Source of the DNA: Kaistella montana
Lineage (GTDB): Bacteria; Bacteroidota; Bacteroidia; Flavobacteriales; Weeksellaceae
Direction of reading: 5' to 3'
Assembly (NCBI RefSeq): GCF_024436175.1
Contig: NZ_JANFQP010000002.1
Location: forward strand, 558,001 to 622,000
DNA length: 64,000 nucleotides
In this document: positions 45,009 through 53,524 of the stretch, in pieces
How the letters are laid out: every line of letters starts with the position of its first letter
Numbering within the stretch: position 1 is the stretch's first letter
Made by a program: the position numbers and the translations under genes
The notes under the pieces: generated by a model
What the model was told of the DNA's origin: nothing
What the model saw: the letters and a program-made list of their open reading frames with translations, nothing else
Database searches by the model: none

Positions 45009-45857
45009 ATGGCATTCGACTGGTTTAAAAGAAAAGCAAAAAATATTACTACTTCCACGGAGGATAAGAAAGATGTACCGAAAGGTCTTTGGCATCAAAC
45101 TCCAACCGGGAAAATTATTGAACATGAGGAACTTAAAGCTAATAATTATGTTTCCCCTGAAGATGGTTTCCATGTGAGAATTGGAAGTAAAGAATTTTTT
45201 TCCATCCTTTTTGATGACAACAATTATACTGAACTTCATGCAGAAGTAGAAAGTGTGGATATGCTTAATTTCAAAGATACCAAGTCGTATACCGACCGTC
45301 TTAAAGAAGTAAAAGCAAAAACCAAACTTACCGACTCTATCCGAAACGGTGTAGGAAAAGTAAACGGAACCGAAATGGTGATTTCCTGTATGGATTTCGC
45401 ATTCATCGGGGGTTCTTTAGGTTCTGTAATGGGAGAAAAAATTAGAAGAGCCGTAGATTATTGTATCGAAAACCGACTCCCGTACATGATCATCTGCCAA
45501 TCCGGAGGAGCAAGAATGCAGGAAGCAACATATTCACTAATGCAATTGGCAAAAGTACAAGCGAAATTGGCTCAACTTTCAGAAGCGGGACTTTTGTATA
45601 TCGCCTATTTGTGCGATCCTACTTTTGGTGGAATTACAGCATCTTTTGCAATGACAGCAGATATCATTATGGCTGAACCAGGCGCTTTAATCGGTTTTGC
45701 TGGGCCAAGAGTAATTCGCGAAACCATCGGAAAAGATTTGCCCGAAGGTTTCCAAACTTCAGAATTTTTGCAGGAAAAAGGTTTCGTAGATTTCATTGTG
45801 AAAAGAACTGAAATCAAAGAAAAAGTTTCCAAAACAGTGAATCTGTTGGTACACTAA
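45009..45857 (+). CDS. accD: Acetyl-CoA carboxylase carboxyltransferase beta subunit, zinc ribbon degenerate
   Basis: Beta half of the carboxyltransferase that makes malonyl-CoA for fatty-acid synthesis. The crotonase-type core is clear: [58 protein letters not shown] and [19 protein letters not shown]. The N-terminal zinc ribbon normally carries two CxxC pairs; here the matching segments read [16 protein letters not shown] and [14 protein letters not shown] with no cysteine, so zinc cannot be bound in the standard way. The IGS that follows keeps the alignment. I believe this loss is shared by related Flavobacteriia. 282 residues. It has its own promoter and follows fbaA. Confidence 0.95.
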   Translation: MAFDWFKRKAKNITTSTEDKKDVPKGLWHQTPTGKIIEHEELKANNYVSPEDGFHVRIGSKEFFSILFDDNNYTELHAEVESVDMLNFKDTKSYTDRLKEVKAKTKLTDSIRNGVGKVNGTEMVISCMDFAFIGGSLGSVMGEKIRRAVDYCIENRLPYMIICQSGGARMQEATYSLMQLAKVQAKLAQLSEAGLLYIAYLCDPTFGGITASFAMTADIIMAEPGALIGFAGPRVIRETIGKDLPEGFQTSEFLQEKGFVDFIVKRTEIKEKVSKTVNLLVH

Positions 45858-45878
45858 AATAAGTTAATAAATCATTGA

Positions 45879-45906
45879 AAATCTCTCCTAATCAGGAGAG
45901 ATTTCT
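45879..45906 (+). promoter_or_regulatory. Perfect 12-bp hairpin just before the DUF6973-like gene
   Basis: GAAATCTCTCCT (45879-45890) pairs fully with AGGAGAGATTTC (45895-45906), 4-nt loop. No T run follows; the ATG of the next gene is only 4 nt after the stem. It may end accD inefficiently, or fold as a 5'-leader structure that hides AGGAG. Confidence 0.55.
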
Positions 45907-45909
45907 ATT

Positions 45910-46422
45910 ATGAGAAAAATTATAAAAATACTTTTCAATACGATTAGAACACTGAGTTTTCAGAAGCTTTTGCGACTTCTAAAATTAGTGGTTCCGCATC
46001 CTTTGTTTGCCTTTTTAGGATTTTATGCCACGATTAAAAGTTTTACGCTCGCCGAAAAATTCTTTCCAAAAACCAGTGCTACGAACGGTGTTGGTAATGC
46101 TTTCAGACATGCTTTATGGTCCGCGTTGATTATGATGTATTGTTGCAAGATTTCTTCTCCTAAAAAAGCATTAAAATTCTGCAAAGAAATGACTGATTTG
46201 CACGAAGAATTATTTCCTAACGAACCATTGGAAAAGAAAATGGATTTGCACAATAACCAAGTCGGAATGAATCTTTTCATGGATATGCTTCCCGGAATTC
46301 ATCGTCAATTTTTCGAGAAAAATTTTATTATTGATAGTCTTTTCGAAAAACTGAAAACAGCTAAAGTTCTCACCGATTTAAAAGAAAATCACAATAATGA
46401 TTTGGTTTATTTGGCAGAATAA
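45910..46422 (+). CDS. DUF6973-like protein
   Basis: 170 residues. A basic, hydrophobic N-terminus with a possible membrane-contacting helix (VVPHPLFAFLGFYATIKSFT) is followed by the conserved histidine-rich block NGVGNAFRHALWSALIMMY, then TDLHEELFPNEPLEKKMDLH and NNQVGMNLF. Paired FRHALW and DLHNNxxG motifs suggest a helical metal-binding site, as in DUF6973; no activity is known to me. A perfect hairpin lies directly before the ATG. The gene is convergent with the PQQ sugar dehydrogenase, stops 5 bp apart, without a terminator between them. Confidence 0.7.
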   Translation: MRKIIKILFNTIRTLSFQKLLRLLKLVVPHPLFAFLGFYATIKSFTLAEKFFPKTSATNGVGNAFRHALWSALIMMYCCKISSPKKALKFCKEMTDLHEELFPNEPLEKKMDLHNNQVGMNLFMDMLPGIHRQFFEKNFIIDSLFEKLKTAKVLTDLKENHNNDLVYLAE

Positions 46423-46427
46423 AATGC

Positions 46428-47663
46428 TTATTTTTTAGTGATTTTATAAAGTTTTCCGCTGTCTGAAACCGCATATAAATTACCGTCATTCCCGTTGAGT
46501 ACATCACGAATTCGATCGTTTTTGTCCTCCAACAGCCATTCTTCGCCTACTACTTTATTATTTTTTATCACCAAACGAATAATTTTTTGTCCGCTAAGGC
46601 AACCAATCATCAAATTGTTTTTCCATTCCTCAATATTTCCGGTATAAAAGGTGATTCCGCTCATGGAGATCGAAGGATCCCAATAATAAACGGGTTGTTC
46701 TGTACCTTCTTTTTTCGTTGTTCCGTTATTAATTTTTGAGCCGATATATTCAATTCCGTAGGTTACGTCGCCCCAACCGTAGTTATTTCCAGGTTTTATT
46801 AAATTGATTTCATCTCCACCTCGTGGTCCCATCTCTGCTTCCCAAAGTTGACCATTTTCATCCATTGCCAATCCCTGTGGATTTCGGTGACCTGTCGAAT
46901 AAATTTCGGGTTTCCATCCTGAAATATTGGGATTTCCGGATGCGGGTTTCCCATCTTTTGTTATTTTTAGAACTTTCCCCAAATACGAATCTTGTTTTTG
47001 AGCAAATGGTCTGGTTTCCTTATCCGAACGTTCGCCGGTGCTTACAAAAAGATTTCCGTCTTTATCAAAAACCAAACGACTTCCGTAGTGTTTATCGCCA
47101 TCATAAGTTGGTGTTGCCCAGAAAATAACGGTCGGATTTTCAATAGATTTTTCATCAGCGGAAAGTTTTCCTTTCGCTACTGCAGTATGATTTCCACCTG
47201 AAAAAGGTTCAGAAAAAGTCCAGAAAATCATTCTGTTGTTCTTAAAATCCGGATCTAAAGCGACATCCAACAATCCACCTTGCCCTTTTGCATCAACTTT
47301 TGGTAAACCATCAACTTTAGAAATAGTTTTTCCATCCGTCGAAACAATATTCAAATAACCAGGTTTTGAAGTGATTAAAAATCTTCCGTCGGGTAGATTG
47401 ATAATTCCCCAAGGTTTTTCTAAATCTGAATTAATGACTTCAACCTGATAAGCCGTTTTTGTTTTTAAACCTTCAACACGGGTTTGTCCTGCAAAAGCAG
47501 GCTCGTATTCCGGAGAGTTTTTGTCGGAAGTTTCAGGATTGGGAAGCTTTCCATTTTCTAAAACAACTTCACTCTGTTGATTGGTATTCTTGGAATTCCC
47601 GCTGCAGGAAAGCATTAGTGCTATTCCTAGAAATGGTAAAGATTTGGTTATTAATGATTTCAT
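46428..47663 (-). CDS. PQQ-dependent sugar dehydrogenase, lipoprotein
   Basis: Soluble aldose dehydrogenase-type beta-propeller that oxidises sugars with PQQ in the envelope. I start it at the ATG at 47663: 411 residues whose first 20 form a lipoprotein signal ending MLSCS. Propeller landmarks are LEKPWGIINLPDGRFLIT, GLLDVALDPDFKNNRMIFW, HYGSRLVFDKDGNLFVSTGE, SGWKPEIYSTGHRNPQGLAM, WEAEMGPRGGDEINLIKPGN and ITFYTGNIEEWKNNLMIG. The upstream in-frame ATG at 47750 would add unrelated Lys/Phe/Cys-rich residues. A 41-bp piece of this gene (47553-47593) is duplicated at 49111. Confidence 0.92.
   Translation of the reverse strand: MKSLITKSLPFLGIALMLSCSGNSKNTNQQSEVVLENGKLPNPETSDKNSPEYEPAFAGQTRVEGLKTKTAYQVEVINSDLEKPWGIINLPDGRFLITSKPGYLNIVSTDGKTISKVDGLPKVDAKGQGGLLDVALDPDFKNNRMIFWTFSEPFSGGNHTAVAKGKLSADEKSIENPTVIFWATPTYDGDKHYGSRLVFDKDGNLFVSTGERSDKETRPFAQKQDSYLGKVLKITKDGKPASGNPNISGWKPEIYSTGHRNPQGLAMDENGQLWEAEMGPRGGDEINLIKPGNNYGWGDVTYGIEYIGSKINNGTTKKEGTEQPVYYWDPSISMSGITFYTGNIEEWKNNLMIGCLSGQKIIRLVIKNNKVVGEEWLLEDKNDRIRDVLNGNDGNLYAVSDSGKLYKITKK
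47553..47593. repeat. 41-bp direct repeat, copy 1 (inside the sugar dehydrogenase gene)
   Basis: Identical over 41 bp to 49111-49151, same orientation, 1,558 bp apart. Here it encodes part of the linker after the lipobox of the sugar dehydrogenase (minus strand), so this is the functional source copy. Confidence 0.95.
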
Positions 47664-47722
47664 ATTGAGAATTTTAGTGATTGTGAAGATAAAGAAACAA
47701 AAATTGCGCCGACAAATTTTAT

Positions 47723-47730
47723 TACATTTG
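47723..47730 (+). promoter_or_regulatory. -7 promoter box for the GLPGLI gene
   Basis: TACATTTG, exact TAnnTTTG, 14 nt before the ATG at 47745. The divergent sugar dehydrogenase has only a one-base-longer variant (TAAAATTTG) upstream. Confidence 0.55.
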
Positions 47731-47744
47731 TTAATAAAAAAGAC

Positions 47745-48573
47745 ATGCAAATCTGGAAAAAAAATATAATTTTTGTTTTTCTTGTGACTTATGGGATTGT
47801 TTTTTCACAGAATAAAAGTTTTATCTATGAACTTGAATTTAGACCCAGCCTAATTAAGGAAAGTATTTCAAAAGAAAAATTTGTCTTGGATGTCGTAAGT
47901 AGGAAATCAATATTCAGAACAATTGACGAGAAGAAGTCGGATTCACTTTTTCATACTACAAATAGATTTTCTTTTACTACCACTTCTTTTAAAGATTTTT
48001 TGAGCGTAACAAAAGATTTGGAACTAATGAATACGCATAAATATATTCATAATTTTAAAAATCTTTATACAATTAAAATTGATGAAGAACTACATTCGAA
48101 AATCGAAGCTGAAACACGAGAAATTCTAGAAATGAAAACTCAAAAAGCAGAAGTTAGTTATGGAGGAAGGAACTGGATTGCTTGGTTCACAAATGAAGTC
48201 CCGATTTCAGACGGGCCATATGTTTTCAGTGGGTTACCAGGATTAATAATAGAAATTTATGATGATAAAAAGGATTATCATTTTTCTTTGGTACAGATTA
48301 AAAATAATGATGGTAACTTATATGATAAAGATAAAGCGCTACCAATTAGTTGGAAGCAATATGAGAAATTGGCGTTAGATTATTATTCAGACCCCTACCA
48401 GAGAAATTAATGGTAAAAATTCAGGAGGTTCTATGCAAATTATCAAATGGCAAGATGAAAACGGAAAAGTATTTACTCCTAATTTTAAGGAAATGAACGA
48501 AAGGGAACAAAAACAAATTCGTGAAAATAATAATCCGGTAGAGCTTAATCATAAAATAACTTATCCAAAATGA
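47745..48573 (+). pseudogene. GLPGLI family protein, frameshifted near the C-terminus
   Basis: Secreted protein of the GLPGLI family (function unknown, common in Bacteroidetes). A signal peptide ending in VFSQ is followed by a beta-rich domain with the signature PYVFSGLPGLIIEIYDD near residue 165. The first frame stops at 48410 after SDPYQRN. Reading past the C run at 48392-48395 as CCC instead of CCCC restores SDPTREINGKNSGGSMQIIK and continues without stops to TGA at 48571-48573, for about 275 residues, the family's usual length. The restored stop overlaps the next ATG (ATGA), as expected for an intact operon. It is a one-base insertion, a phase-variable site or a sequencing error. Confidence 0.85.
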
Positions 48574-48989
48574 AAAGTATTTTAGTAATCATTGTTTTAG
48601 TTTTGTTGTGTTCATGCAATTCATTTAGTAAATTTTCAAAATATAATAGCACGCAAAGTTGTGGAGGCTATGTGTGTATAAGCAACGATTCTTTAAATAT
48701 AAAGTTTACTTCCTTTGGTGCTTTCAAAGTTGCAAACAGTAAAAAAGAGTTCAGAAAGTTTCAGTTGAAAAGAAATTTGGAATTTAAAAATATTATTCTT
48801 TTTGGAACTTCTTCCACCATTGAAACCGATTACTATCTTCTACTAAATAATAAAATAAAGAAAAATGATTTCATTTATAGGGACACGATCATTGATGACA
48901 GAAAAATAACCATCGCAATAAAGTCTGGAGAAAAAAGCTCGCCTTCTAATCTAGAATTTCTTTTGAATAGCATTCAGAAATTGAAATAA
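48570..48989 (+). CDS. Small lipoprotein of unknown function
   Basis: 139 residues. The signal ILVIIVLVLLCSC ends in a lipobox (cysteines at 15 and 17). The mature part is soluble and basic, with SCGGYVCISNDSLNIKFTSF, KIKKNDFIYRDTIIDDRKIT and a Ser/Lys-rich end; no recognisable domain. It overlaps the restored reading frame of the GLPGLI gene by 4 bp, so the two were probably expressed together. I do not recognise a family. Confidence 0.65.
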   Translation: MKSILVIIVLVLLCSCNSFSKFSKYNSTQSCGGYVCISNDSLNIKFTSFGAFKVANSKKEFRKFQLKRNLEFKNIILFGTSSTIETDYYLLLNNKIKKNDFIYRDTIIDDRKITIAIKSGEKSSPSNLEFLLNSIQKLK

Positions 48990-49110
48990 ACCAATCATTT
49001 TCCTTTTTAATTATTTTTGAATAATTAAATTTCATTAATCATCAGTGAGTCTGGTGTTTAATGCAATATCTAGCTCACCTCTCTATCCTCTGTAATCATC
49101 TTTAAAATCT

Positions 49111-49151
49111 ATTTTCTAAAACAACTTCACTCTGTTGATTGGTATTCTTGG
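49111..49151. repeat. 41-bp direct repeat, copy 2 (intergenic)
   Basis: Exact copy of 47553-47593 in a non-coding position between two lipoprotein genes. The flanks are unrelated to those of copy 1. It looks like a scar of a duplication or rearrangement. The rest of the gap 48990-49200 shows nothing I can recognise. Confidence 0.95.
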
Positions 49152-49200
49152 GAAACAAAGAGAATCTATTAGACATGAACAATTGCTCTTTCTAAACGCT

Positions 49201-49581
49201 TTATTTTGAAAGTAATTTGAAATCTACTGGTTTGAAAACCTCGGTTGTATCGGTTTTAAATAAGATTCCGTTTTCCTGATTCGTAACTTTTGGCTTAAAA
49301 CCTAGGATTTTTTTTGACTGTGAGATTACATTAACATTGTATTTTAAACCAACTTTATTTTCATTAGAAATACTTTGCTGAATCCTATTAATGATCAACG
49401 CAGTTGCTTGAATTGAATCGTGTGACAATTCAAAAGCAACATGATATCCTCTTTCACCGGAGATATCATAGGCTTGATAGGTAGGGTCTTTCACTCTTGG
49501 CAATTGGTTTGTAGTACAGGAAGTTGAAATAAATGTACCTGCAATTATTAATATTGTTGGCGATAGTATATTGTTTTTCAT
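49201..49581 (-). CDS. Small lipoprotein of unknown function
   Basis: 126 residues from the ATG at 49581 (MKNNILSPTILIIAGTFIST then CTTNQ, a lipobox with Cys at 21); an earlier in-frame start at 49608 would add nine residues ahead of the signal. The mature region includes GERGYHVAFELSHDSIQATA and LKYNVNVISQSKKILGFKPK and appears to be one alpha/beta domain. No family is recognised. It is divergent from the S41 protease gene. Confidence 0.65.
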   Translation of the reverse strand: MKNNILSPTILIIAGTFISTSCTTNQLPRVKDPTYQAYDISGERGYHVAFELSHDSIQATALIINRIQQSISNENKVGLKYNVNVISQSKKILGFKPKVTNQENGILFKTDTTEVFKPVDFKLLSK

Positions 49582-49605
49582 AATTTTTTCGTTAATTGTT
49601 AAACT

Positions 49606-49613
49606 CAAATTTA
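49606..49613 (-). promoter_or_regulatory. -7 promoter box for the lipoprotein gene at 49201-49581
   Basis: TAAATTTG on the minus strand, exact consensus, 24 nt before the ATG at 49581. It lies upstream of the longer alternative start's first codons, supporting the shorter start. Confidence 0.55.
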
Positions 49614-49628
49614 TTAAAATTATTACAT

Positions 49629-51134
49629 ATGGATATCAAAAAATACATAGCAGGTTTTGCTCTTAGTACCCTAGTATTGGTTTCTTGCTCGAGAGATAAT
49701 ACTCCTGAGTCTACACCTACACCGACTACTAAGGCAAATGAGATCAATGATTTTGTGTGGAAGGCAATGAACTCTTGGTATTATTGGCAACCCAATGTTC
49801 CCAGTTTGGCAGATAGCTTCAAAAACTCTGCCGATTATATTCCTTTTATAAATTCAAAATCTCCAGATGGATTATTTTACAGTCTTTTATATGATTACGG
49901 AAATACCGATCGTTTCTCTTGGATAGAAAATAAAAATACAATTGTTGCCGCATCTCGGGTTGCTGAAGTAGAAAAAAGTTCAGGATTCGACTATGCAGTG
50001 TATCCCAAAGATGGTACCAATACTTCTGCGGTAGCTTTGGTAAATTATGTGGTTCCTGGCTCTCCAGCTGCAAATGCAGGGATTCAACGCGGTGATATTA
50101 TCACCAAAGTTAACGGTAATCCATTAACGTTGAGTAATTATTCATCTCTTTCTCAGGATCAATTTTCCATAACAAGGGCTGCAACGGCTGTTATGACTTC
50201 CACTGCGCTGGTAACAACTGATAAGGTAGAAAACATCAGCATTACTAGAGCCGATATCGACGAAAATCCGGTAGCATTCTATAAAAAATATTCTTATAGT
50301 GGTAAAAATATTGGTTACCTTGTCTATAATGGGTTTAAATCTGACTATAATGATGAATTAAATGCAGCCTTCGCTACGATGAAAGGCGACGGAATTACAG
50401 AACTTATTTTAGACTTGAGATACAATGGAGGGGGCTCTTTGGAAACGGCTTCTGCATTAGCGCAAATGATTAATGGAAGTTTCACCGGACAACCTTATGT
50501 ATATCTTGATTTTAATAATAAGCATAATAATGAAGACGGAATGGAGTTTTTGAAAAATACAGTTAATACTTATAATATAATTAATGGGCATCCAGAAGTA
50601 ACTGGTCAACAGCCTGTTAATAGTCTCAATTTAACTAAGATCTATGTTTTAGTATCATTCCAAACGGCATCTGCGAGCGAACTTACAGTAATTAGTCTGA
50701 ATAAATATGTTCCAGTAACTACCATTGGTAATGAAACTTATGGCAAGTTTGTAGGTTCCATCACCCTTTATGATTCCCCTGCGTCAGATTATACTTCTTA
50801 CTCATCGAGGAATACAACTCATGAATGGAAATTACAGCCTATCACTTTCTCTTATTACAATAAAGATAGAGATAGTAATCCTTCAGGAGGTAGAGGTATT
50901 CTTCCTACATATGACGTAAATCCTTATAAAGCCATTAACAATATTAAAGAATTTGGGAATACTTCAGATCCAGAGCTCAAAAAAGCTTTGGAATTGATTA
51001 GCGGACAAACGATTACAAAAACAGCTGAAAGCCCTGTATTGTACACCAACAAGAATATACGTTTTCAACCGAGAAATGAAGCTAATGGTCTTGTCATAGA
51101 AGACTTTGAGAGATTTTCTAAAAGAAAGAAATAA
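49629..51134 (+). CDS. S41 family (C-terminal processing) peptidase, lipoprotein
   Basis: Envelope serine protease of the Tsp/CtpA family. From the ATG at 49629 the signal YIAGFALSTLVLVSCS ends in a lipobox. An N-terminal helical region (INDFVWKAMNSWYYWQPNVP) is typical of the Bacteroidetes S41 group. A PDZ domain follows with VVPGSPAANAGIQRGDIITK and VNGNPL near residues 145-175. The catalytic core has IGYLVYNGF, ELILDLRYNGGGSLETASAL, the Ser in FQTASASELTV and the Lys in NETYGKFVG. 501 residues. Substrate unknown. The 138-bp gap to uvrB has no terminator I can support. Confidence 0.92.
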   Translation: MDIKKYIAGFALSTLVLVSCSRDNTPESTPTPTTKANEINDFVWKAMNSWYYWQPNVPSLADSFKNSADYIPFINSKSPDGLFYSLLYDYGNTDRFSWIENKNTIVAASRVAEVEKSSGFDYAVYPKDGTNTSAVALVNYVVPGSPAANAGIQRGDIITKVNGNPLTLSNYSSLSQDQFSITRAATAVMTSTALVTTDKVENISITRADIDENPVAFYKKYSYSGKNIGYLVYNGFKSDYNDELNAAFATMKGDGITELILDLRYNGGGSLETASALAQMINGSFTGQPYVYLDFNNKHNNEDGMEFLKNTVNTYNIINGHPEVTGQQPVNSLNLTKIYVLVSFQTASASELTVISLNKYVPVTTIGNETYGKFVGSITLYDSPASDYTSYSSRNTTHEWKLQPITFSYYNKDRDSNPSGGRGILPTYDVNPYKAINNIKEFGNTSDPELKKALELISGQTITKTAESPVLYTNKNIRFQPRNEANGLVIEDFERFSKRKK

Positions 51135-51264
51135 TTATTTAGAATAATTGACAAGTGTTGAACATCTTATCTTCTTTTACATATCGATCATTCCAAATCA
51201 CAGAATCATAATAATAGAACTTAATTAAAGCAATATCAATTAAAAATTCGCGCTTAAATTTCCG

Positions 51265-51272
51265 TAATTTTG
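51265..51272 (+). promoter_or_regulatory. -7 promoter box for uvrB
   Basis: TAATTTTG, exact consensus. ATG triplets follow at 51274 and 51277; the second is 4 nt after the box, the spacing seen at other predicted leaderless genes in this window. Confidence 0.62.
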
Positions 51273-51276
51273 CATG

Positions 51277-53265
51277 ATGCAGTTCAAACTTCAATCAGAT
51301 TATAAACCAACCGGAGATCAGCCTCAAGCCATTGAAAAACTGGTAAAAGGTCTTGAAGATGGCGAAAGATACCAAACGCTTTTGGGTGTTACAGGCTCTG
51401 GGAAAACTTTTACCGTTGCCAATGTGGTACAAAGCGTTCAGAAACCTACCATTGTTTTGGCGCACAACAAAACCTTGGCTGCGCAGCTTTTCATGGAATT
51501 TAAAGAATTTTTCCCTGAAAATGCTGTGGAATATTTCGTGAGTTACTACGATTATTATCAACCGGAAGCATTTATTGCATCTACAAATACGTATATCGAA
51601 AAAGATCTTTCCATCAACGAAGAAGTGGAAAAACTTAGGCTTTCAGCTTCCGCAAGTTTGCTTTCGGGGAGAAGAGATGTGTTGATTGTGGCGTCGGTTT
51701 CTTGTATTTATGGTATCGGAAACCCGACAGAATTCAATAAATCTTTAATTGAAGTTCAGAAAAATGCAAAAATCACTCGAACAGCTTTTCTTCATAAATT
51801 AGTAAACGCATTGTACTCCAGAACTTTGGGGGAGTTCACAAGAGGTACGTTTCGGGTGAAAGGTGATGTGATTGATGTTTATCCAGCTTATGCTGATAAT
51901 GCGGTGAGAATTCAATTTTTCGGAGACGAAATTGAAAGAATCCAGAGTTTCAACCCGCTTTCTGGAAATGTGATGGCTGAATTTGAGGAAATGAATATTT
52001 ATCCGGCCAATTTATTTGTGACTTCCAAAGAAACGCAAAATAATGCCATTCGGGAAATTCAGGATGATATGGTGAAGCAGGTTGATTTTTTCAATGAAAT
52101 CGGAAAACCTTTTGAAGCCAAGCGACTTCAGGAAAGAACCGAACTCGATCTGGAAATGATGAAAGAACTCGGTTACTGCAGTGGAATTGAGAATTATTCA
52201 CGTTATTTTGATGGAAGACTACCTGGTTCGCGACCGTTTTGTCTTTTAGATTATTTTCCGAAAGATTTTTTGATGGTGATTGATGAAAGTCACGTAACAA
52301 TTCCGCAAGTTCATGCGATGTACGGAGGCGATAGAAGTAGAAAAGAAGTTTTGGTGGAACATGGCTTCCGACTTCCGGCTGCGATGGACAACCGACCTTT
52401 GAAGTTTGAGGAATTTGAATCAATGCAGAATCAGGTGATTTACGTTTCCGCAACTCCTGCCGATTATGAATTGGAAAAAACCGGCGGCGAATATGTGGAA
52501 CAAATCATCCGTCCAACCGGACTTTTGGATCCTGTGATTGAAGTTCGGCCTTCGATGAATCAGATTGATGATTTAATTGAGGAAATTCAAAAAAGAACCG
52601 AAGTCGATGAAAGGGTTCTGGTAACGACTTTAACCAAAAAAATGGCAGAAGAACTTACCAAATATTTCACAAAATTTGGGATTAGAACACGATATATTCA
52701 CTCCGATGTGGAAACTTTAGAAAGAATTCAAATTATGCAGGATTTGAGGGTCGGTTTGTTTGATGTTTTGGTGGGTGTGAATTTATTGAGAGAAGGTCTC
52801 GATTTGCCGGAAGTTTCACTGGTTGCAATCCTCGATGCAGATAAAGAAGGAATGCTTCGTTCGCGTCGTTCTTTAGTTCAAACCATTGGTAGAGCGGCAA
52901 GAAACGTAAATGGAAAAGCAATTTTGTATGCCGATAAAATGACAGGTTCTATGCAAAAAGCAATCGATGAAACCAATTATCGTCGCGAAAAACAAATCGC
53001 TTACAATGAAAGACATGGGGTAAAACCGATGGCTTTGAACAAGAAAATTTCTGAAATTCTTGTCGGAAGATCCAAAGATTTCCCGGATCCGAAATACACC
53101 CAAAAAGAAATCCTAAAACAGGTCGCAGAAGAAAAAGCGAACTATGGCAAAGATGCCACCGAACTAATTGCAGAAAAGCAAAAAGCGATGGAAGCGGCCG
53201 CGAAAAATCTCGATTTCATTAAAGCTGCCAAATTACGGGATGAAATTGCCGCTTTGAAGGGCTAA
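51277..53265 (+). CDS. uvrB: Excinuclease ABC subunit UvrB
   Basis: Damage-verification helicase of nucleotide excision repair, working with UvrA and UvrC. Walker A GVTGSGKTFTVANV lies near residue 38, the damage-binding hairpin region is YFVSYYDYYQPEAFIAST, then LRLSASASLLSGRRDVLIVA, DYFPKDFLMVIDESHVTIPQ (motif II), VIYVSATPADYELEK and QTIGRAARNVNGKAILYAD (motif VI). The C-terminal UVR motif (AMEAAAKNLDFIKAAKLRDE) binds UvrC. Two ATGs are adjacent; I use the second (51277) because it fits leaderless spacing, but 51274 is possible. The stop overlaps the convergent DUF3820 gene by 4 bp. Confidence 0.97.
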   Translation: MQFKLQSDYKPTGDQPQAIEKLVKGLEDGERYQTLLGVTGSGKTFTVANVVQSVQKPTIVLAHNKTLAAQLFMEFKEFFPENAVEYFVSYYDYYQPEAFIASTNTYIEKDLSINEEVEKLRLSASASLLSGRRDVLIVASVSCIYGIGNPTEFNKSLIEVQKNAKITRTAFLHKLVNALYSRTLGEFTRGTFRVKGDVIDVYPAYADNAVRIQFFGDEIERIQSFNPLSGNVMAEFEEMNIYPANLFVTSKETQNNAIREIQDDMVKQVDFFNEIGKPFEAKRLQERTELDLEMMKELGYCSGIENYSRYFDGRLPGSRPFCLLDYFPKDFLMVIDESHVTIPQVHAMYGGDRSRKEVLVEHGFRLPAAMDNRPLKFEEFESMQNQVIYVSATPADYELEKTGGEYVEQIIRPTGLLDPVIEVRPSMNQIDDLIEEIQKRTEVDERVLVTTLTKKMAEELTKYFTKFGIRTRYIHSDVETLERIQIMQDLRVGLFDVLVGVNLLREGLDLPEVSLVAILDADKEGMLRSRRSLVQTIGRAARNVNGKAILYADKMTGSMQKAIDETNYRREKQIAYNERHGVKPMALNKKISEILVGRSKDFPDPKYTQKEILKQVAEEKANYGKDATELIAEKQKAMEAAAKNLDFIKAAKLRDEIAALKG

Positions 53266-53522
53266 AACTTATAAACCTTCTTTTTCGGCTTCTCATAACT
53301 CACTTTTCCGCGAATGGGTGTCAACAAATCCATTAATCCATTCATTTTAATTTCATAAATCGTGGAAAGTTGCATCCCCAATTTTCCGGGAGGCATTCCT
53401 TTTCGCTGAAACCATTCAAGATAATTGATGGGCAAATCGGCGATCACGGTGTCTTTGTATTTGCCGAAAGGCATTTTTGCCGTGCAGATTTCTACTAATA
53501 TTTCTGGATTAAAACCTTCCAT
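53262..53522 (-). CDS. DUF3820 family protein
   Basis: 86 residues. The core MPFGKYKDTVIADLPINYLE with WFQRKGMPPGKLG matches DUF3820, a short domain also found next to exonuclease-like proteins. There is no signal peptide or membrane segment; the C-terminus is basic (KVSYEKPKKKVYKF). Function is unknown. It overlaps uvrB tail to tail by 4 bp and begins 2 bp after the stop of the AI-2E transporter gene, with which it is probably co-transcribed. Confidence 0.85.
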   Translation of the reverse strand: MEGFNPEILVEICTAKMPFGKYKDTVIADLPINYLEWFQRKGMPPGKLGMQLSTIYEIKMNGLMDLLTPIRGKVSYEKPKKKVYKF

Positions 53523-53524
53523 TT

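Noticed and set aside
46423-46427. Missing terminator between the convergent DUF6973-like and sugar dehydrogenase genes
   Set aside because: Only 5 bp separate the stops; similar tail-to-tail packing occurs at uvrB/DUF3820 and DUF5686/menD, so it appears to be compact genome organisation.
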